A stretch of DNA of 64,000 nt, from assembly GCA_963781785.1 (NCBI GenBank), contig CAWAHD010000001.1:186001-250000 (forward strand), in the 5' to 3' direction. This document shows, in pieces, positions 35,432 through 44,907 of this stretch. The stretch comes from CAWAHD01 sp963781785. Its GTDB lineage: Bacteria > Planctomycetota > Planctomycetia > Isosphaerales > Isosphaeraceae. Within the stretch, counting starts at the first letter, position 1, and each line of letters opens with the position of its first letter. The notes under the pieces are model-generated. The model searched no databases. It saw only the letters and a list, made by a program, of their open reading frames with translations, and had not been told where the DNA came from. A program made the position numbers and the translations under genes.

Positions 35432-35920
35432 TCAATAGCCGAAGTCCCAGCCCTTCCAATTCATACTGTGATCGACACTGCCGTAAGGACTTCGCCCGTA
35501 CCCGCCGCCATAGTTTTGGTAACGCATCGCCGGTGAATAAAGAATACCACTGTTTGCGCCGGGCCAATACAACGAACCGGTCGGCATCTGGTAAAGAGGT
35601 CGCGCCTGCACTTGTCTCCGGAGCGGCCGAGATTCCCGGACGCGCGCCCGCGTGGTAGCACTCACGGATGCTGTCGTGACCTGGGGGCTGGCAACGCGTG
35701 AAGCAACGTGTAGCAGCCCGAACCGGTCCATGATGAGGCCACCGTTCGCGACAGGCTGACCGTACTCCAACCCAAATCCGCCGTATGGCTGGTATCCATA
35801 AAAGTATCCGTTGTAAGAAGATCCGGACAACGGATCACCAGCGACGGCTTGGGCGTGAGTCGATCCCGCCAGACTGAAAAACAAGATCCCTGCCATCACG
35901 CAAGCGGTTAAGCGGATCAT
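35432..35920 (-). CDS. Exported Tyr/Gly-rich protein, unknown
   Basis: From the ATG at 35920, with GGAGG about nine bases upstream, this encodes 162 residues. The signal peptide covers about 1-23 (LTACVMAGILFFSLAGSTHA). The mature part starts QAVAGDPLSGSSYNGYFYGY and is rich in Tyr, Gly, Ser and Arg, with an Arg-rich middle (TTRARVRESRPLRRQVQARP). The stop lies 17 bases before the next gene's start, so they are probably one operon of two exported, compositionally similar proteins. Function unknown; duplicates followed by divergence are possible. Confidence 0.62.
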   Translation of the reverse strand: MIRLTACVMAGILFFSLAGSTHAQAVAGDPLSGSSYNGYFYGYQPYGGFGLEYGQPVANGGLIMDRFGLLHVASRVASPQVTTASVSATTRARVRESRPLRRQVQARPLYQMPTGSLYWPGANSGILYSPAMRYQNYGGGYGRSPYGSVDHSMNWKGWDFGY

Positions 35921-36087
35921 GAGGTGCGTCCTCCAAATGTGCATCTCTTCTGACTGCTGGCTCTCGAGGTCCTTGTAGCAATTGTAATACCTATACGTAA
36001 CTTGGGTAGCCAAAGGGACGAACAGAGGACGAAAAAGGTGCTTTTTCGGGTGTCCAAAAAATGTTTTTCCTATTTATGAATCTGGTC

Positions 36088-36116
36088 TTGGAGAATTCCG
36101 AAATAACCGATATAAA
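36088..36116 (+). promoter_or_regulatory. Sigma-70-type promoter upstream of the Nramp-Usp gene
   Basis: TTGGAG at 36088-36093 and TATAAA at 36111-36116 are separated by 17 bases. The predicted start of transcription would be near 36123, and the translation start is at 36137, so the 5' leader would be very short. Confidence 0.6.
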
Positions 36117-36136
36117 CGATCAGGAAAGTCTGGTCA

Positions 36137-38203
36137 GTGAATGACGGCGACGATGCCGGCAGCGCACCCGGCGGTGGTGCGAGATTTACCCGTAAGAGGT
36201 TCGCGATGGGTTTGGGCGGGCAGATTGGCGAGGGGCTCTCTCTCGAGGACGTGCACGGGTCGGTCGCGATCCCAACGGATCGCGGGACGGGCCCACGCCT
36301 CCGCCGGTTGTTCGCCTTTCTGGGCCCGGCGTACCTGGTCAGCGTGGGCTACATGGACCCGGGCAACTGGGCGACCGACCTTCAGGGAGGCGCCCGGTTC
36401 GGATACGCGCTGCTCTGGGTTCTGCTGATGTCGAACATCATGGCGATCTTGCTGCAGACCCTGGCGGCGCGGCTCGGGGTCGTGACGGGCCACGACCTGG
36501 CGCAAGCCTGCCGGGCTGAATACTCCCGGTGGATTAACATGGTGCTCTGGCTGCTGGCCGAGGTTGCCATCGCGGCATGCGACCTGGCCGAGATTTTGGG
36601 GACGGTCATTGCCCTCAAGCTGCTTTTCGGTTGGCCGCTCTTGTGGGGTTGCCTGCCAACCGCGTTCGACACCTTCGTGCTCCTGTATCTCCAGCGCTGG
36701 GGAATGCGGCAACTCGAGGCCGTGATCCTGGCACTGGTCGCGACAATCGGCTGCTGCTTTGTGATCCAGATTTTCCTGGCCCAGCCCGACGTGGCGGGTG
36801 TCGTCTCGGGGCTTCGGCCGAGTCTGCCGCCTGGCTCCTTGTACGTGGCAATCGGCATCCTGGGCGCGACTGTGATGCCCCACAACCTTTACTTGCACTC
36901 GGCTTTGGTGCAGACGCGGCGCATTGGAAACGATTGGCGCAGCAAGGCCAGTGCATGCCGCTACTACCTCATCGACGTGGCGATCGCGCTCAACGCTGCC
37001 TTCTTTGTCAATGGGGCGATCCTGGTCTTGAGTGCGACGGTATTCCACCTTCACGGACTCGACGTCGGGAGTATCGAAGCAGCGTACAGGCTGCTTCCCC
37101 AGTTCCTCGGCAGAGCCGCACCCATCTTGTTCGGCATCGCTCTCCTGTGCGCCGGACAAAGCTCGACGTTGACGGGCACGCTGGCGGGCCAGATCGTGAT
37201 GGAAGGTCATCTCCGCCTGAGGATCACCCCATGGCTCCGCCGGTTGATCACCCGGCTGATCGCTCTTGTCCCTGCGGTCGTTGTGATTGCGGTGGCGGGC
37301 GAGAATTCAACTCAAAAGATGTTGATCCTGAGCCAGGTGATCCTGAGCTTGCAATTATCGTTCGCGGTGATTCCGCTGATCCATTTCACCTCAAATCGGC
37401 GGAACATGGGGGAGTTTGCGACTCCCTGGTGGGGCCAGATCCTGGCGTGGGGCACGGCCGCGATCATCGTCGCCTTGAATGGCAAACTGGTTCTGGACCA
37501 GATCCGCGAATGGGTCGAGCTGATGATCCCGTGGACGGCGCACCTTGGTCCGGTCCCCGTAAGCGGGCTCGTGACCGCCGGTCTTTATGGCACAGCCGGA
37601 GCCTCGGCCACCCTGCTCTTCTGGGTGACGATCAAGCCGCTTTTGCGCTCGTCCCCAGCCTGGCTGCCGCCGCAAAGTGTGAAGCTGAACTGGGGAGAGA
37701 CCCTGCGCGCGCGGCCTTTGTCGAAGATCGGAGTCGCGCTGGAGCACAATCCGGGCGACGCCGAGATTCTCAACCGGGCCCTGGGCCTGGCCCAGAGCCA
37801 GTCAGAGCAGAGCGAGCTGGTCCTTCTGCACGTGGTCGACACGGCGATGACGCAGGTCCTGGGCTCCGAGACGGCCGACCGCGAATCCACGGCCGACCAG
37901 CACTACCTGGCCGACCTGGTTGACGCCCTCCGCGACCGGGGCTACCGGGCCAGGCCCGTCTTGCTCCACGGTCCAGATCCCGCCGGTGCCCTGGTCAACC
38001 ACCTGCGCCATGACCCGGTCGACCTCTTGGTCGTCGGGTCGCACGGGCATGGACTCGTTCGGGACCTGCTGTTCGGCCAGACCGTCGACCGCGTCCGGCA
38101 CGGCCTGGAGGTTCCGATGCTCATTGCCCGGCCCGATCGAGGACGTATCTCAGCCACGACTGATCTGGCATCCTCGCGGCCGGAAGCCCATTCGCCGGGG
38201 TAG
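36137..38203 (+). CDS. Nramp divalent-metal transporter fused to a UspA domain
   Basis: The 688-residue product starts with a GTG at 36137 (AGGAAAG nine bases upstream). Residues 55-500 form the Nramp/MntH fold with 10 or 11 membrane segments. The metal-binding motifs are intact: DPGNWAT at 74-80 in TM1 and MPHN at 247-250 in TM6. A UspA-like domain follows (about 525-670), with the nucleotide-binding end GSHGHGLVRDLLFGQTVDRV and then VPMLIARP. The full protein is about 270 residues longer than a standard MntH. A cytosolic Usp domain could sense ATP or stress and gate metal uptake; that is inference. A TTGGAG/TATAAA promoter lies upstream. The substrate is likely Mn(II) or Fe(II). Confidence 0.94.
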   Translation: MNDGDDAGSAPGGGARFTRKRFAMGLGGQIGEGLSLEDVHGSVAIPTDRGTGPRLRRLFAFLGPAYLVSVGYMDPGNWATDLQGGARFGYALLWVLLMSNIMAILLQTLAARLGVVTGHDLAQACRAEYSRWINMVLWLLAEVAIAACDLAEILGTVIALKLLFGWPLLWGCLPTAFDTFVLLYLQRWGMRQLEAVILALVATIGCCFVIQIFLAQPDVAGVVSGLRPSLPPGSLYVAIGILGATVMPHNLYLHSALVQTRRIGNDWRSKASACRYYLIDVAIALNAAFFVNGAILVLSATVFHLHGLDVGSIEAAYRLLPQFLGRAAPILFGIALLCAGQSSTLTGTLAGQIVMEGHLRLRITPWLRRLITRLIALVPAVVVIAVAGENSTQKMLILSQVILSLQLSFAVIPLIHFTSNRRNMGEFATPWWGQILAWGTAAIIVALNGKLVLDQIREWVELMIPWTAHLGPVPVSGLVTAGLYGTAGASATLLFWVTIKPLLRSSPAWLPPQSVKLNWGETLRARPLSKIGVALEHNPGDAEILNRALGLAQSQSEQSELVLLHVVDTAMTQVLGSETADRESTADQHYLADLVDALRDRGYRARPVLLHGPDPAGALVNHLRHDPVDLLVVGSHGHGLVRDLLFGQTVDRVRHGLEVPMLIARPDRGRISATTDLASSRPEAHSPG

Positions 38204-38206
38204 AGA

Positions 38207-38656
38207 TCATCCGCGCGTCCGGGCTGCCTTGCGGGCCGCAAGCTCACCAACGAACCGCTGGTGCTCTGGGGACGCCAGCCCTTCCTGGAGTCGGGCCAGG
38301 ACATGCTGAAGGTCACCCGATAAGAGGGAACCGCCGTCCAGCCACAGCCCGGGAAAGACCTGTGATCGCCACACGCCGTCGGCGCCCGGCGGCATCTGCT
38401 GGTACCGGCCGTCCACGACGACGTGCCAGCGGATCTCGCGCTCGAAGAGCAGGATTGCCAGGTACTCTGGTACTTTGGCAGCCTCGTAGAGACCGAGCTT
38501 CAGATGCAAATCATAAGACGCACTGCTGCGGCTGACTTCCGTCAGCAGCTCGGGAATGCCATGCACGTATTTGTCCTCGACCCAGGACATGCCGCCAAAC
38601 TCCGGCAAGATCCAGAGGTTGATATCGGGTTGGGGGACGTCGTCAAGAAGCACCAA
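38207..38656 (-). pseudogene. Truncated Uma2-family (PD-(D/E)XK) protein
   Basis: The 149 residues match the C-terminal two thirds of planctomycete Uma2 proteins: PQPDINLWILPE, GIPELLTEVSRSSASYDLHL and VFPGLWLDGGSLLSGDLQHV. The Asp of QPD, the Glu in ELLTEV and the downstream Lys/Tyr positions of the core are present. The N-terminal 60-70 residues (normally with the YEFVDG-type segment and first helix) are absent. The start lies 3 bases after the stop of the upstream DUF1559 gene, so the sequence before it cannot supply the missing part. A deletion or recombination probably removed the 5' end. It may still be expressed from the coupling, but I regard it as a remnant. Confidence 0.65.
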
Positions 38657-38658
38657 CT

Positions 38659-39673
38659 TCAGTACGAGTCAGCGCTGATGATCTCCCCGCCGTCGCGCGT
38701 GACCAGCGCCCGGAGAATTGCGGGATTGATCGACGTCCTCACGAAGTGGACCGAGCCATCGGCCATCGTTGCGTTGAACCCCCCAGGATGCTTGCTTCCG
38801 GCTCCGAGCAGCGGATCCGGCGACGCCAGCGAGAGATCCTCGGGCTTGGTCCAGGGAACCGGGTTCTTCGCTTCCACGACCGTGAGCGTGCCTGATATCC
38901 CGTCGCTCACGCCCGACTGCGGAACCCCCGTTGGCTCTCGTGTGAAGATCCCACGGGGATCCACGATCACCTGGTAAGTCGTCAAGCCTTGAGACAACGC
39001 CGTTTCAGACGGGCATTTGAAAACCTCCGGCATCCGATCGGCGAGCGGCTTGTTATTCGGGCTGTCCCACGGCTCATCGAGGTGGAACTGACTGTAAAGG
39101 CCCTGCTGGTCCAGGTACGGAAGGATCAGGACCCGCCAGCTCAAAAGCGGCTTGCCGTTGGCGTCGCATTTGGCCGCCGGTGGGAATTTGCTGTTCGCTG
39201 ATTCATAATTGGAGATGGCCAGCGCGATCTGCTTCTGGTTGTTCACGCACTGTGCCCGCCGGGCGGCCTCGCGGGCGGCCTGGACGGCCGGCAGCAAGAG
39301 CGCGATCTGGATCGGCACGGCCAGCATCGAGAGCCCCCCGAGCACGATCCCGGTAATGGCCATCCCCTTGCCCGTGACTCGCTTCTTCGGGTTGTTGATG
39401 TCATTCAACCCCAATATCCCGAAGATCAGAGCCGGTATGCCTGTCAGACAGCAGAAAACAAAAGTGAATAATCCCAGCACCAGGCTCGCAATCGCTTTCC
39501 CGCTCGTCTGGGACGGAGCGTAGTCATGCAGTTCCGCCAGGTCCCCCTCGGGAGGAACCTTCGGCTCGGGTATGATCAGCTCGCGCTGGCAAACCGGACA
39601 GCGCACGGCGTCCCGCGTTTTCGTCTTTGGTCTGAAATTCGTGCCCGCACTCGCACCGAACGACGATGGCCAC
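38659..39673 (-). CDS. DUF1559 pseudopilin-like protein with DUF4190-type segment, frameshifted near 39608
   Basis: The frame from a GTG at 39673 reads VAIVVRCECGHEFQTKDENA, with a zinc-ribbon type Cys pair, and shifts to a second frame reading RCPVCQRELIIPEPKVPPEG, which supplies the other two Cys residues. A DUF4190-like membrane segment follows (SLVLGLFTFVFCCLTGIPAL), then the DUF1559 region with LLPAVQAAREAARRAQCVNN, WRVLILPYLDQQGLY and a C-terminal GGFNATMADGSVHFV. This class is abundant in Planctomycetes and related to type II secretion pseudopilins. The splice is a one-base indel near 39608. About 338 residues in total. A truncated Uma2 follows. Confidence 0.82.
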
Positions 39674-40012
39674 GATTGCGCCCTCATGGAGAAATGTCCC
39701 TGTAGTCAGTCCCGGCAAATCATATCACCATCTCGATTCTGCGCTCAACGCACTACTGATGACGGCAGAGAACGGGCCAAGCCACGCGTCCGGCACTGCG
39801 GGTTCATTGCCCCCAGATAGGAGTGACTTCGATCTCATCGAAGAGGACCGCGCACGCGCACCGCAATCGACTGTCCGAGAGCCGAGGACGGTGCGCCCAG
39901 AGGGGCTTTTGACTCAGACCGGCGCAATTGATTCTCGAACCAGACGATTCCTATAATGGCTTGCTGAAGGGAGGAAAGCCAGGTTTCCAAATCAGGCCGT
40001 AAGGAGGGACGC
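39674..40012. other. Spacer with no gene seen
   Basis: About 340 bases between divergent genes. I find no convincing coding frame or RNA structure; promoters of both neighbours are presumably here. Confidence 0.5.
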
Positions 40013-40564
40013 GTGCAAAGTCCTGGGCACGCCATGGCGATGACGTATTACAAGCGGTTTCGCATGGAGATCGACCTCGACGGTGCGATCAGTGCTGCCG
40101 CCTTGCCTGACAGCTTCATGTGGGTGCCCTGGCAAGATTCACTCCTGGAACAGCACGCCGAAGTGAAGTACCTCAGCTTCGTCGGCGAGGTTGACGCGTA
40201 TGTCTTCCCCTGCCTCGGCGATCGCTTTGGCTGCCGGCGGTTGATGTGCGAAATCCGGCGGAAGCCGGGTTTCCTTCCCGGTGCAACCTGGTTGGTCGCC
40301 TGCTCACGAGGCTACGTCGGCACGGTGCAAGGGGTCATGGATCACGGCCCGATCGGCGCGATCCAGAATGTGGGCGTTCTCCCCCCGTACCGGGGCCTCG
40401 GCTTGGGCCGCGCTCTGGTTCACCGGGCCCTGGCTGGTTTCTGCCAGGCCGGCTTGCAACGGGCTTACCTGGAAGTGACCGCCGAGAACGGCGCTGCCGT
40501 GCAGCTCTATCGCACGGTCGGCTTCCGCCGAGCTAAAACGCTTTACAAAGCAGTAAACGGCTAG
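40013..40564 (+). CDS. GNAT-family N-acetyltransferase
   Basis: The GTG start at 40013 lies 4-5 bases after AAGGAGGG; an ATG eight codons later is the alternative. The product, 183 residues, has the GNAT fold. Motif A is IQNVGVLPPYRGLGLGRALV, with R-x-x-G-x-G for acetyl-CoA, followed by HRALAGFCQAGLQRAYLEVT and then the C-terminal NGAAVQLYRTVGFRRAKTLY. The N-terminal half (residues 10-95) carries WVPWQDSLLEQHAEVKYLSF, a pattern of one GNAT subgroup in Planctomycetes. The acceptor is not predictable. Monocistronic. Confidence 0.9.
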   Translation: MQSPGHAMAMTYYKRFRMEIDLDGAISAAALPDSFMWVPWQDSLLEQHAEVKYLSFVGEVDAYVFPCLGDRFGCRRLMCEIRRKPGFLPGATWLVACSRGYVGTVQGVMDHGPIGAIQNVGVLPPYRGLGLGRALVHRALAGFCQAGLQRAYLEVTAENGAAVQLYRTVGFRRAKTLYKAVNG

Positions 40565-40661
40565 AGAAACGTGAACGCAGGTTGAGCTACCCGTTCGGGC
40601 TTCAACAGAACCGGCGGATTCTGGTAGTCTCTCTCAAGGAAACGGGAATCGGATTCGGCCG

Positions 40662-42023
40662 GTGAGCCGGCACGAACGCACGACGCATCGGCCGCTTTCG
40701 ACTGATGCGTGCGGTCGTGCCCTGGAGTTGACTTCCCGTTTCAGGCTCGTTGTGACCGTCGCAAGGAGTTGGGCGATCGAACAACACGAGTATTCCAATG
40801 GGCTGGTATTGCTCGCCGAGACGATGCCGGGCGTGCAGTCGGCGGCGTTCACGCTGCTCCTGCCGGCCGGTGCGGCCTACGAGGGAGCCGATGGCCTTGA
40901 TCTCAAAGGCGGCGCGGCGACGATGGTCGCGGAATGGATCACCCGCGGCGCTGGCCCGCGCGACAGCCGCCAGCTCTTGACGGCGCTTGACAACCTGGGA
41001 GTCAGCCACGCAGAGAGCGCACAGACCGTTCATACCTCGCTGGCAGGTGCAACCCTGGGCCGGAACCTCGAGCCAGCCCTGGAAATCTTCGCCGATGTCG
41101 TGCGCCGCCCTCACCTCGACGACGGCGAGGTCGAGCCGATACGAGGCCTTTGCCTGCAAAACTTGCGCAGCCTCGAGGACGACCCCGGCAGCAAGGTCAT
41201 TTACGAGTTGCGGCGCCGTCACTTTCCCGATCCCTGGGGCCGGCCGTCGCCCGGAACGACCGAGGGGGTCTCAGCACTCTCCGCGGCGGAGCTGCGGCAC
41301 TTTTTCAAGACCACCTATCGCCCGAACGGGGCAATCTTGGGCGTTGCCGGAGCGATCGATTGGCCTCGGCTGCGCGATGCGGTCGGGCGCTTATTCGGTG
41401 AGTGGACCGCTGTACCCGAACCGCGGGTGCCAGAGCGGCCCGTTGGCCCGCGCCGCGACCATATCCTGCGAGAGACTCAGCAGATCCAGATCGCCTTGGC
41501 TTACCCGGCAGCCACGGTCGCCAGCCCTGATTACTATCGAGCCCGGGCCGCAGTCGCGATCCTGGGCGGGTATTCCTCGGCCAGGCTTTTCACCGAGGTC
41601 CGCGAGAAACGAGGCTTGTGCTATTCGGTCTACGCAGCCTACGAGGGCCAGTTGGATCGAGCCGCCATGATCTGCTATGCTGGAACCTCGACCGACCGAG
41701 CCCAGGAAACTCTGGACGTCATGCTGGCCGAGATCGAGCGCCTCGGCCGGAGCGGAGTCGACCTGGATGAGCTCGAGACCATGCGCGCGGGCCTCAAGAG
41801 CTCGCTGATCATGGCCCAGGAGTCCAGCATGAGTCGGTCGGGGGCACTCGCTTCGGACTGGTTCTTCCTAGGGAGGGTCCGCCCGATCGAGGAGATCGCC
41901 GCGGAGCTCGATGCACTCGTGCCCGAAGCCGTCTCGGACTACGCGGCCGCGTTCCAGAACCCTCGTGAGCTCACGATCCTGACTCTCGGGCCCAGTGCGC
42001 TCACGCTGCCGCAAGAGCCTTGA
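40662..42023 (+). CDS. M16-family peptidase homologue without zinc motif
   Basis: The product has the M16 (pitrilysin) fold, with up to 453 residues. GLVLLAETMPGVQSAAFTLL near the start and YSSARLFTEVREKRGLCYSV in the second half are typical. The HxxEH zinc motif is missing: the corresponding GADGLDLKGGAATMVAEWIT has no His/Glu pair. It is therefore the non-catalytic partner in an M16 pair, with the active partner encoded 70 bases downstream. The N-terminus is uncertain: the first ~30 residues from 40662 lack character, and a GTG at 40752 fits better, although no ribosome-binding site decides it. Confidence 0.88.
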   Translation: MSRHERTTHRPLSTDACGRALELTSRFRLVVTVARSWAIEQHEYSNGLVLLAETMPGVQSAAFTLLLPAGAAYEGADGLDLKGGAATMVAEWITRGAGPRDSRQLLTALDNLGVSHAESAQTVHTSLAGATLGRNLEPALEIFADVVRRPHLDDGEVEPIRGLCLQNLRSLEDDPGSKVIYELRRRHFPDPWGRPSPGTTEGVSALSAAELRHFFKTTYRPNGAILGVAGAIDWPRLRDAVGRLFGEWTAVPEPRVPERPVGPRRDHILRETQQIQIALAYPAATVASPDYYRARAAVAILGGYSSARLFTEVREKRGLCYSVYAAYEGQLDRAAMICYAGTSTDRAQETLDVMLAEIERLGRSGVDLDELETMRAGLKSSLIMAQESSMSRSGALASDWFFLGRVRPIEEIAAELDALVPEAVSDYAAAFQNPRELTILTLGPSALTLPQEP

Positions 42024-42093
42024 AGTAGCCAATCCTGGGCCCCGTCGTGCCGCCCTCTTCCTTTGACCCCGGTCTCCTCTTTAGTGGAATTCC

Positions 42094-43330
42094 ATGCAAT
42101 TTCACCATACCACCCTCGACAACGGGCTGGCGGTCATCGCCGAGCTCAACGACCAGGCCTACTCGGTGGCCGCGGGGTTCGTCGTCAAGACCGGCAGCCG
42201 TGATGAATCGACCGAAGTCGCGGGCGTCTCGCACTTCCTTGAGCACATGACGTTCAAGGGCACAGCCCGCCGCAATGCGATCGCCGTCAACCTCGATTTT
42301 GACCGCGTCGGCGCCAAGCACAACGCCCAGACCTCCGAAGAAGACACGTTCTACCACGTAACCTGCCTGCCCGAGTATCTTCCCCAGGCATTCGATGTTC
42401 TGGCTGATATTCTTCGTCCGACGCTGCGCACCGACGACTTCGAGACCGAGAAAAAGGTCATCATCGAAGAGATCCGGATGTACCTCGACAACCCGATGTC
42501 GGTTGCCTACGAGGCGGCCAAGATCGCCCACTTCGGTGCGCATCCCCTGGGCAACAGCATCCTGGGCACGGTCGAGTCGATCACGGCGCTCAAGTCTGAC
42601 CAGATGCGTGACTATTTCGCGCGGCGGTACAGCCCCAGGAACATCGTTTTGGCATTCGCCGGCAAGGCCGATTGGGATTCACTGGTCGACCTGGCCCAGA
42701 CCCACTGCGGGAAGTGGCTGGGGGGAGCAGCCCAGCGTCAGGCAGCGCCCCATCGGGGAACCGGCTCGTTTCGCGCGATCTTCGCGCCGATGACCAGCAG
42801 CAGACGGTTGTGGGAGTCTGCGACGGGCCGCCGCTGGAAAGCCCTGATCGCTACGCAGCGCACCTGCTGGCAACCATCCTCGGCGATCACACCGGATCGC
42901 GGCTTTACTGGTCGCTCATAGATCCGGGGCTTGCCGACGGTGCCGAGCTCTCCTACCAGGATTACAACCAGGCCGGCGCGTTCTTCACCTTCCTGAGCTG
43001 CGAGCCCGGCTCAACCGAGGCCAATCTCGCGCGGATCGCCGAACTCTACAAACACACAATCAAAGGCGGCTTCACCGACGAAGAATTGACCCAGGCCAAG
43101 AACAAGGCACTGGCCCGCTCCGTGCTCCGGAGCGAGCGCCCATGGGGCGGCTCGCCTCGCTGGGGTTCCACTGGATGTACCGTCATGCCTATATCAGCAT
43201 CGAAGATGAGCTCGACGCGTTCAATCGCGTCACGCTTGATGACCTGCGCCGGCTGCTCTCCGATTGGCCGCTCTGGCCCTTGACCACCGTGTCGGTCGGC
43301 CCCACGACCGACATCGATCCGCCTGGCTAA
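42094..43330 (+). CDS. M16-family zinc peptidase, with two frameshifts
   Basis: Three frames join into about 412 residues. The first starts at the ATG at 42094 and has the inverted zinc motif HFLEH (in VAGVSHFLEHMTFKGTARR) with the downstream Glu ligand in EKKVIIEEIRMY; it ends near 42785. The second continues DDQQQTVVGVCDGPPLESPD to ARSVLRSERP near 43140. The third carries MGRLASLGFHWMYRHAYISI to the stop at 43330. The breaks, near 42785-42795 and 43137-43142 (CGCCCATGG), are each one-base shifts next to short homopolymers. It likely pairs with the upstream M16 homologue to form one peptidase heterodimer. A pseudogene cannot be excluded, but each part is well conserved. Confidence 0.84.
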
Positions 43331-43398
43331 CCGAAGGGCGCGCGTGACTGAACCTTCGCGGCGCAAATGCCCGAACCCTCACGGCGCGAATGACCGAA

Positions 43399-43461
43399 CC
43401 TTTCCCCCCCTTGCGAAGGGGGGGTCAGGGGGGGTGGTCCCAGCAAGACCAGCTAGCGATG
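43399..43461. repeat. 63-bp dispersed repeat, copy 2
   Basis: Partner of 33443-33505. It lies 69 bases after the M16 gene stop and 22 bases before the threonine-synthase start. The leading CCTTTCCCCCCC and GGGGGGG runs flank TTGCGAA. Confidence 0.8.
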
Positions 43462-43482
43462 TGAGCAGGGGGGCATTTCGAG

Positions 43483-44751
43483 ATGAGCCATGTCTCTCAC
43501 CTGTCGTGTACGGTGTGCGGCGCCGAGTATCCCGCCAGCCGGGTGATGAACCTGTGCGAGCGCGACGGCCGGCCCCTCCAGATCGTGATGGATCTCGACC
43601 GCGTCAAGGCCGCGCACGGCCCTGACGGCTGGTGGAATCCGGCGCGTCGCGACCTTTGGCGGTTCGGCGGGCTGTTGCCGCTCGATGTCGACCATCCGAT
43701 CGATCGTCGCCATGTCGTCACGCGCGGCGAAGGTCATACTCCCTGCTTGCCTTATTCCACTCCGCTGGCCCAGCGCCTGGGTTGCCGTCTCGAGGTCAAG
43801 GACGAGGGAAAACACCATCTCGGCTACGGATTCAATCCCACGCTTTCCTTCAAGGACCGCGGGATGGCGATGACGGTCTCGATGGCCCGGTCGCTCGGCC
43901 TGAACCGGCTGGCTGTCCCCACCCAGGGAAACGCTGGTGACTCGCTGGCAGAATATGCCGTCGCCGCGGGGATCGAGGCGGTCATCGTCATGTCACCGGA
44001 TACCGATCTACCCGTGCTCGGAAAGGTGGCCGCCTACGCCCGGCTCTTCCCCGACCGTGTGAAGCTCGACATCGTGCCGGGAACGATCATCGATTGCGGC
44101 AAACGGGTGCGCGAGCACTACGTCCCGCAGGGATATTTCAACGTGTCCACCTTCCAGGAGCCCGGGTGGCGCACCGAAGGAAAAAAGACGCTGGGGCTCG
44201 AGATGGCCGAGCCGAGCGACGACACAATCGCAGAACGACGCTGGCAGCTACCCGATGTGATCGTCTACCCGACGGGGGGCGGAACGGGCGTGGTCGGCAT
44301 GGCCAAGGCATTTGATGAGCTCGAAGCACTGGGCCTGGTCGGGCCCGGCCGTCCCCGGATGGTCTGCGTGCAAAGCACCGCCAGTACGCCGATCGTTCGG
44401 GCCTTTGAATCAGGCGCCGCCGACATCGATCCCAAACCCCCGGGTCGGACGATCGCCACGGGACTGAACGTGGCCCAAAATATTGGACATATCAACGTTC
44501 TCCGAATCATCCGCGCCACCGGCGGCTGCGCTCTCTCGGTCACCGAGGAAGCCATCCGGGCGACGATTCGCGACGAATGGCGCAAGCGCCAGTTCGCCTG
44601 GTCCCCCGAGGGAGCAACCACCCTGGCCGCCCTGCCCGAGCTGGCCGATCGAGCCATGATTCGCCCGGGCGATCGGGTCATCCTGGTCAACACAGCCTCG
44701 GCCGAGAAATACCTCCCCACGATCCGCGAGCTACTCTGCGGAGGGCTCTGA
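43483..44751 (+). CDS. thrC: Threonine synthase, PLP-dependent
   Basis: The 422-residue product begins with a short Cys pair domain (SCTVCGAEYPASRVMNLCER, residues 8-27), as in archaeal and planctomycete threonine synthases. The PLP-binding Lys is in TLSFKDRGMAM, near residue 126, and TQGNAGDSLAEYA binds the phosphate side. Further motifs are YPTGGGTGVVGM and IATGLNVAQNIGHI, and WSPEGATTLAALPEL at the end. It converts O-phosphohomoserine to threonine in the cytoplasm. The repeat element ends 22 bases before the start codon; no clear ribosome-binding site is needed to choose it as the Cys domain starts here. Specificity could alternatively be a related PLP lyase (cysteate or diaminopropionate type), but threonine synthase fits best. 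Confidence 0.88.
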   Translation: MSHVSHLSCTVCGAEYPASRVMNLCERDGRPLQIVMDLDRVKAAHGPDGWWNPARRDLWRFGGLLPLDVDHPIDRRHVVTRGEGHTPCLPYSTPLAQRLGCRLEVKDEGKHHLGYGFNPTLSFKDRGMAMTVSMARSLGLNRLAVPTQGNAGDSLAEYAVAAGIEAVIVMSPDTDLPVLGKVAAYARLFPDRVKLDIVPGTIIDCGKRVREHYVPQGYFNVSTFQEPGWRTEGKKTLGLEMAEPSDDTIAERRWQLPDVIVYPTGGGTGVVGMAKAFDELEALGLVGPGRPRMVCVQSTASTPIVRAFESGAADIDPKPPGRTIATGLNVAQNIGHINVLRIIRATGGCALSVTEEAIRATIRDEWRKRQFAWSPEGATTLAALPELADRAMIRPGDRVILVNTASAEKYLPTIRELLCGGL

Positions 44752-44907
44752 AGTCTGCTGTGCCGTGCTGGAGCCTTGGTCTCACACAAGCTGCACCCTC
44801 GAATTCGTCACGATCTTCGCCTTACGACGGTCTGGCCACGGGGGATGGTCCCCGTCATATCCGCCAAAACGCCGCAACGGCTTGATTCATCCTTCATCCT
44901 TCACCCT

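Noticed and set aside
36134..37210. 358-codon minus-strand frame
   Set aside because: Mirror of the Nramp gene; rich in His, Gln and Arg.
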